In this document: piece by piece, positions 21,582 to 25,338 of the stretch
Layout: the number at the start of each line of letters is the position of its first letter
How positions within the stretch are numbered: position 1 is the stretch's first letter
Source of the DNA: Nanoarchaeota archaeon
GTDB lineage: Archaea; EX4484-52; LFW-46
DNA length: 25,338 bases
Reading direction: 5' to 3'
Assembly (NCBI GenBank): GCA_018897155.1
Contig: JAHILE010000015.1
Location: 1-25,338, forward strand
Notes under the pieces: generated by a model
Told to the model about the DNA's origin: nothing
Database searches by the model: none
What the model saw: the letters and a program-made list of their open reading frames with translations, nothing else
Made by a program: the position numbers and the translations under genes

Positions 21582-23513
21582 ATGGACTTCAAGCTCATCG
21601 CAGATATGAAGCCAAAAGGCGACCAGCCAAAGGCAATTGATGCGCTTGTTGAATGCGCGAAAAAACCGGGACTCAATACACTTCTTGGCGTTACGGGCTC
21701 GGGCAAGACTTTTTCCATAGCTAATGTAATCGAACGGCTCCGGATGCCGACACTCATAATATCCCACAACAAAACGCTTGCAGCACAGCTTTTCAGCGAG
21801 TTCAAAGGATTCTTTCCAAAAAATGCTGTTGAGTATTTTGTCAGCTATTATGACTACTACCAGCCCGAAAGCTACATTCCCCAGACAGATACTTACATTG
21901 AAAAAGACGCCTCAATCAACGAGAAAATCGAGCGCATGCGCCTGTCCGCAACAACATCGATAATGACGCGAAAAGACGTAATTGTTGTCGCAAGCGTCTC
22001 GTGCATCTACGGATTGGGCTCGCCAATTGAGTACCGGAAATTTACGATTCAAATAAATGCCAAAAAATTAATGGCGCAGAAAGCGCTCGTCTCCAGGCTT
22101 GTTGAAATGCAATATGAGCGAAACGACATAGAGCTTCTGCCGGGCAGATTCCGGGTGCGAGGAGATACTGTTGACATTATCGGAGGATATGACACAAAAA
22201 TTACGCGCGTGGAATTCTTCGGCAACGAGATAGAAAAAATCAGCTATGTAAATCCCGAAGACGGCAAAATTCTCGGGAACCTTGAAGGCACGCTCATATT
22301 TCCTGCAAAGCATTTTATCGCAGGAGAAGAATCCATAAATCGTGCAATCGGAACAATTCAGGAAGAATTAAAAGAATGGGCTGCGTCTCTCCCTCCGCTT
22401 TACGAAGAGCGCCTGCGGACGCGCGTAAAATACGACCTTGAAATGATAAAGGAAATGGGTTATTGCAGCGGGATAGAAAATTATTCGCGCCACTTTGACG
22501 CAAGGTTACCAGGCGAAGCGCCAAACTGCCTGATTGACTTTTTCAGGGAGGCTTACGGGGATGATTTTTTGATAGTGATTGATGAATCGCACGCAACAAT
22601 CCCCCAGATTCACGGGATGTTCGGAGGGGACTGGTCGCGGAAAAAAAATCTTGTGGAGTACGGATTCCGCCTGCCAAGCGCGTTTGACAACAGGCCGCTG
22701 AAATTCGATGAGTTCAAGAAATTTATGAACCGCGTTATTTTTGTCTCTGCAACTCCTGCTGACTACGAATTAAAGGAAAGTACTTGCATTGCCGAACAGA
22801 TTATTCGCCCAACAGGGCTTATAGACCCTATAATTGAGGTGCGCAAAACAAGCGGCCAGATTCCGGATCTGCTTTGCGAAATCAAAAAAACCAAAGAAGC
22901 AGGCAACAAAGTATTTGTGACCACGCTTACAAAGCGCCTTGCAGAAGACTTGACAGAATACCTTCTAAAAGAAGGAATCAGAGCGCGCTACCTGCACTCA
23001 GAAATCGCAACGCTTGACCGCACGGAGATAATACGCGGATTGCGCGCAAACGAATTTGACGTGCTTGTTGGCATAAATCTCTTGAGGGAGGGACTGGATG
23101 TGCCCGAGGTCGCGCTTGTAGCTATACTTGACGCAGACAAAGAGGGCTTTTTGAGAAATGCACGCTCACTTATTCAGACAATCGGCAGAGCATCTCGAAA
23201 CGTCAATGGACGCATCATACTTTATGCAGACGTAATGACTAGGTCAATGAAAGAAGCAATTGATGAAACAGATCGCAGGCGAAAAATTCAGATGGCTTAT
23301 AATAATGAGCACGGCATAACGCCAAAAACGATTGTCAAGGCAGTTGAATCTGCAGAAGCAGGCATTTCTGCCATAGCGCCGACAAATAAAATCAAGCTTC
23401 ACGACGAGCTTGTCTCACTTGATGCCGAAATGAAAGTGGCGGCAGAGAGCCTTGATTTTGAGCGCGCGATATTCTTGAGGGACAGGATAAGGGAACTGCG
23501 AAAAAAACTTTAA
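21582..23513 (+). CDS. uvrB: Excinuclease ABC subunit B
   Basis: 643 residues, close to the usual 660-670. UvrB is the damage-verifying helicase-like subunit that receives the lesion from UvrA and recruits UvrC. Walker A 'GVTGSGKT' lies at 36-43. The damage-probing beta-hairpin region is 'SYYDYYQPESYIP' with following 'TDTYIEKDASINEKIERMR'. Also visible are 'IDESHATIPQ' Walker B, 'FVSATPADYE', the helicase motif near 'VFVTTLTKRLAEDL', and 'QTIGRASRN' motif VI. The C-terminal UVR domain ('ESLDFERAIFLRDRIRELRKKL') that contacts UvrC is complete. No palindromic insertion is visible here, in contrast to uvrA and uvrC. It is transcribed alongside DUF1232 but appears to have its own promoter. Confidence 0.97.
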   Translation: MDFKLIADMKPKGDQPKAIDALVECAKKPGLNTLLGVTGSGKTFSIANVIERLRMPTLIISHNKTLAAQLFSEFKGFFPKNAVEYFVSYYDYYQPESYIPQTDTYIEKDASINEKIERMRLSATTSIMTRKDVIVVASVSCIYGLGSPIEYRKFTIQINAKKLMAQKALVSRLVEMQYERNDIELLPGRFRVRGDTVDIIGGYDTKITRVEFFGNEIEKISYVNPEDGKILGNLEGTLIFPAKHFIAGEESINRAIGTIQEELKEWAASLPPLYEERLRTRVKYDLEMIKEMGYCSGIENYSRHFDARLPGEAPNCLIDFFREAYGDDFLIVIDESHATIPQIHGMFGGDWSRKKNLVEYGFRLPSAFDNRPLKFDEFKKFMNRVIFVSATPADYELKESTCIAEQIIRPTGLIDPIIEVRKTSGQIPDLLCEIKKTKEAGNKVFVTTLTKRLAEDLTEYLLKEGIRARYLHSEIATLDRTEIIRGLRANEFDVLVGINLLREGLDVPEVALVAILDADKEGFLRNARSLIQTIGRASRNVNGRIILYADVMTRSMKEAIDETDRRRKIQMAYNNEHGITPKTIVKAVESAEAGISAIAPTNKIKLHDELVSLDAEMKVAAESLDFERAIFLRDRIRELRKKL

Positions 23514-23518
23514 GCCTA

Positions 23519-23556
23519 TTTATAAAATAGACCTTATGTAATATTATTCGGTGAGG
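23519..23556 (+). promoter_or_regulatory. Promoter and Shine-Dalgarno of the 23559 gene
   Basis: TTTATAAAAT (23519-23528) is a strong TATA box about 36 nt before the ATG, and GGTGAGG (23550-23556) is a strong Shine-Dalgarno 2 nt before it. Confidence 0.5.
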
Positions 23557-23558
23557 AA

Positions 23559-23876
23559 ATGAATAACTGCACGGATTATGCGATTGCTTTTGACAAACGT
23601 ATGAATAAATGCGAGCGCGATATAAAAACTCACCTCATTGAATTTATGAATTGTGAACCAAGCAGCACGATAAAAAATGGAATGAATAATGACTTTGTCG
23701 AGCGCTGGGCTAACTTTGTAAAAACCCACCCGCGCGCAGTCTGGAAAAAGCAGGTCGGGCCGCTAATAGACGCGCAGATAATCCTAGCTGAGAGGTTTTA
23801 CGCGCGCCTTTCGAAAACGCCTGGCGGCGCAGCGAAACTTAGGAAATTGAGGGTGATTAGAAGACGAACAGTATAG
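23559..23876 (+). CDS. Conserved-looking hypothetical protein, 105 aa
   Basis: I do not recognise the family. The protein is basic and mostly helical, with no membrane segment. Its middle contains 'DFVERWANFVKTHPRAVWKK' and 'LIDAQIILAERFYARL'; the tail is strongly basic ('KLRKLRVIRRR'), which could bind nucleic acid. A strong TATA box and Shine-Dalgarno argue that it is really expressed. It lies between uvrB and scpB on the same strand. Confidence 0.7.
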   Translation: MNNCTDYAIAFDKRMNKCERDIKTHLIEFMNCEPSSTIKNGMNNDFVERWANFVKTHPRAVWKKQVGPLIDAQIILAERFYARLSKTPGGAAKLRKLRVIRRRTV

Positions 23877-23931
23877 CGATTTTAAAGCATAAATACATTC
23901 AAAGATATTATTATGTTATATAGGGATATTC

Positions 23932-24603
23932 ATGCAGCACTTAAAAAACCTGGTTGAGGCAGCGCTTTTCATAGCGGCAAAGCCCCTGACTCTCGAAGAA
24001 CTAAAAAAAGTAAAGGGCATTGACATAGTCCCTGACGAAGAGTTGCTTGGCGTCCTAAAATCAATGGAAGTGGATTATGACAGCCACGGAATCAAAGTGT
24101 CTGAGGACTCGGGCCGCTTTGAGCTGCGGATAAAAGACGAATTTATAAAGCACGTCGAGCATCTTGCGCCAAACAGGGATTTTTCAAGAGCAACGCTTCA
24201 GACACTTTCCCTTATTGCATACAAAAGCCCTGTAAAGCAAAGCGAAATAATCGAAATCAGAGGGAATCGCGCATACGACCATATAAAAGATCTTATTGAA
24301 AAAAGCTTCATAAAATCAGAGGCTCACGGACATACAAATATTCTTTCCATAACGCAAAAATTTCTCGATTACTTCAGCCTGAAAAATCACGAAGAAGTGA
24401 AGTCTTATTTCGCAAAAAAAATTGAAAAAGAAGATAAGAAAGCCGCGAAAAAAAATGAGGAAAATCAGCCTGTTGAAGAAAACAATGAAGAAAAGAAAAA
24501 CAATAACTCCGAATCAAATGAACCGCAGAAAACGCCTGAATCGGAAAAGTTTAATAAAGAAGAGCATATGGTTGAAGAATTCAATAAAAATGTTGCAGAA
24601 TGA
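23932..24603 (+). CDS. scpB: ScpB-like SMC-associated winged-helix protein
   Basis: 223 residues. ScpB is the winged-helix partner of the SMC-kleisin (ScpA) chromosome-organising complex. The tandem winged-helix region occupies about 1-155: 'LVEAALFIAAKPLTLEELKK', 'ATLQTLSLIAYKSPVKQSEI' and 'IRGNRAYDHIKDLIEKSFI' are the family's characteristic segments. From about residue 165 the chain becomes a Glu/Lys/Asn-rich low-complexity tail of nearly 60 residues, likely disordered. Neither scpA nor smc lies in the window, whereas in many genomes scpA is adjacent. An AT box at 23904-23915 could serve as promoter. Confidence 0.88.
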   Translation: MQHLKNLVEAALFIAAKPLTLEELKKVKGIDIVPDEELLGVLKSMEVDYDSHGIKVSEDSGRFELRIKDEFIKHVEHLAPNRDFSRATLQTLSLIAYKSPVKQSEIIEIRGNRAYDHIKDLIEKSFIKSEAHGHTNILSITQKFLDYFSLKNHEEVKSYFAKKIEKEDKKAAKKNEENQPVEENNEEKKNNNSESNEPQKTPESEKFNKEEHMVEEFNKNVAE

Positions 24604-24643
24604 TGCGACAATTGACGAAGTTTCTATTTTCTGATGCAGAAAA

Positions 24644-24652
24644 TTTTTATAG
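24644..24652 (+). promoter_or_regulatory. TATA box of the two-CBS gene
   Basis: TTTTTATAG, centred about 26 nt upstream of ATG 24674; leaderless arrangement. Confidence 0.45.
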
Positions 24653-24673
24653 CCGCATCAACATTGTAATTGT

Positions 24674-25105
24674 ATGAGCCTAAAAGAGATAATGCACAAA
24701 CCCACATTTGTCGATAAAGACATGACAATAAGAGAAGTCGCGAAAATCATGGCAAAAAAATCAATAGGCTCTGTTCTTGTAGGGAGCGCAAAAAATGTTC
24801 TCGGAATTTTTTCAGAAAGGGATATGCTTGTAAAGGTTGTCGCAAAAGAGATAGTCTGCAGCAAAGCAAAGGTCGGAGATTATATGACGTCGCCCATAAA
24901 AACTGTTAACGTAAATATGTCTGTTTTTGACGCGCAGAATGTAATGATTGAAAATCACATTCGAAGAGTGCCGATTAAGGATAATGGAGAAGTTATCGGA
25001 ATCGTGTCCGCAAGAAATATAATGGAGAATCTCAAATACGAGTATCTTAAAAAAAGATATGACTCCGACTCATCTGCAAGGGAACTGTATTCGACTTTCT
25101 GGTGA
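24674..25105 (+). CDS. Two-CBS-domain protein
   Basis: 143 residues forming a single CBS pair (Bateman module). CBS1 covers about 5-60 ('DMTIREVAKIMAKKSIGSVLV', 'LGIFSERDML') and CBS2 about 72-125 ('YMTSPIKTVNVNMSVFDAQNVM', 'RRVPIKDNGEVIGIVSARNI'). Both carry the G-I-x-(S/T)-x-R-(D/N) segment that usually contacts an adenine nucleotide. There is no fused enzyme or DNA-binding domain. Stand-alone CBS pairs act as nucleotide sensors or regulators of partner proteins; the partner here is unknown. A short charged tail follows. Confidence 0.88.
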   Translation: MSLKEIMHKPTFVDKDMTIREVAKIMAKKSIGSVLVGSAKNVLGIFSERDMLVKVVAKEIVCSKAKVGDYMTSPIKTVNVNMSVFDAQNVMIENHIRRVPIKDNGEVIGIVSARNIMENLKYEYLKKRYDSDSSARELYSTFW

Positions 25106-25259
25106 TACGTAACTGTCTTTAAATACAGCTCGCATCAGACCATTTTCAAATCATCATCAAGCTTCTTTCCGGCTGCTTTTTCCCAATCAGCTATAGAAAC
25201 TTAACCTCGCCACTTCTGCATAGCTTCCGCTAAATTTCTTCCATTTCATAGTTTGCCAC

Positions 25260-25295
25260 TTGCGGTTACCACCGCAAATTAAGGGGTTTATCCCC
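25260..25295. other. Two adjacent hairpins near the window end
   Basis: TTGCGGT (25260-25266) pairs perfectly with ACCGCAA (25271-25277) around loop TACC. Five bases on, GGGG (25283-25286) pairs with CCCC (25292-25295) around TTTAT. No long T run follows on either strand, so a simple terminator is not obvious. The function is unknown: an RNA element, an intergenic structure, or part of the decayed coding sequence described next are all possible. Confidence 0.45.
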
Positions 25296-25338
25296 GCAGT
25301 TTCGTACAAAATCTCCAAGAATTGACCTTATTTCTTCG
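25266..25338 (-). CDS. Possible C-terminal end of a gene entering from the right
   Basis: On the minus strand a frame open to the window edge reads 'EEIRSILGDFVRNCGDKPL' and stops at 25266. Only 23 codons are visible, so no product can be named. Further downstream on the same strand, short stretches in two other frames ('WKKFSGSYAEVARLSFY' and 'ADWEKAAGKKLDDDLKMV', ending at 25135) also look protein-like, as if a gene had been broken by frameshifts. Confidence 0.2.
   Translation of the reverse strand, partial: EEIRSILGDFVRNCGDKPLNLRW

Noticed and set aside
25260-25295. tRNA or simple terminator at the right edge
   Set aside because: Stem lengths and loops do not fit a cloverleaf, and no T run follows either hairpin.

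Overview
The window is archaeal chromosomal DNA, most likely from a small-genome (DPANN-type) archaeon. This lineage guess rests on gene content and compactness, not on a phylogenetic marker. Archaeal hallmarks are the D-family DNA polymerase small subunit (DP1), Alba, a Dim1/KsgA methylase, a CDP-alcohol phosphotransferase, the GTPase/DUF2073/Zn-ribbon set called Oap, a four-CBS protein with an HPF-like tail, TATA boxes about 25 nt upstream of many ATGs (leaderless mRNAs), and GTGAT/GGTGA Shine-Dalgarno sites on other genes. A complete UvrABC excision-repair set, ScpB and U32 are bacterial-type families that also occur in archaea.

Layout. 1-1087: the start of a restriction-type N-terminal domain gene leaving the window leftwards, divergent from an Fe/Mn superoxide dismutase. 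1091-6637: information processing, with DP1 (minus) divergent from Alba, then cysS, dim1/ksgA and the CBS-HPF-like protein. 6634-10015: a putative HExxH metalloprotease, a CDP-alcohol phosphotransferase, a PHP phosphoesterase and a radical SAM protein. 10016-13246: uvrA with a structured-looking leader. 13274-14512: a small AT-richer accessory patch with tandem zinc-binding repeats, a Fic/Doc-type protein and two tiny ORFs. 14670-18112: oapA-oapB, oapC and a U32 protein. 18196-19465: a small Zn-ribbon protein and a DUF4349 membrane protein. 19514-23513: uvrC, DUF1232 and uvrB. 23559-25105: a hypothetical protein, scpB and a two-CBS protein. The last 230 bases hold two hairpins and possible gene remnants.

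The genes fall into three themes: replication and chromosome maintenance (DP1, Alba, ScpB, Oap set), translation (CysS, Dim1, putative hibernation factor, U32), and damage or stress response (SOD, UvrABC). The most unusual signal is a set of palindromic sequences embedded in frame in uvrA (twice) and uvrC (a double copy). They lie at places where the proteins carry extra residues compared with bacterial homologues recalled from memory, and resemble in logic the protein-coding palindromic repeats known from Rickettsia. A second notable signal is three alternating complementary arms just upstream of the uvrA ribosome binding site. A third is the repeated use of 50-53 bp divergent intergenic regions, each apparently served by a single central AT box.
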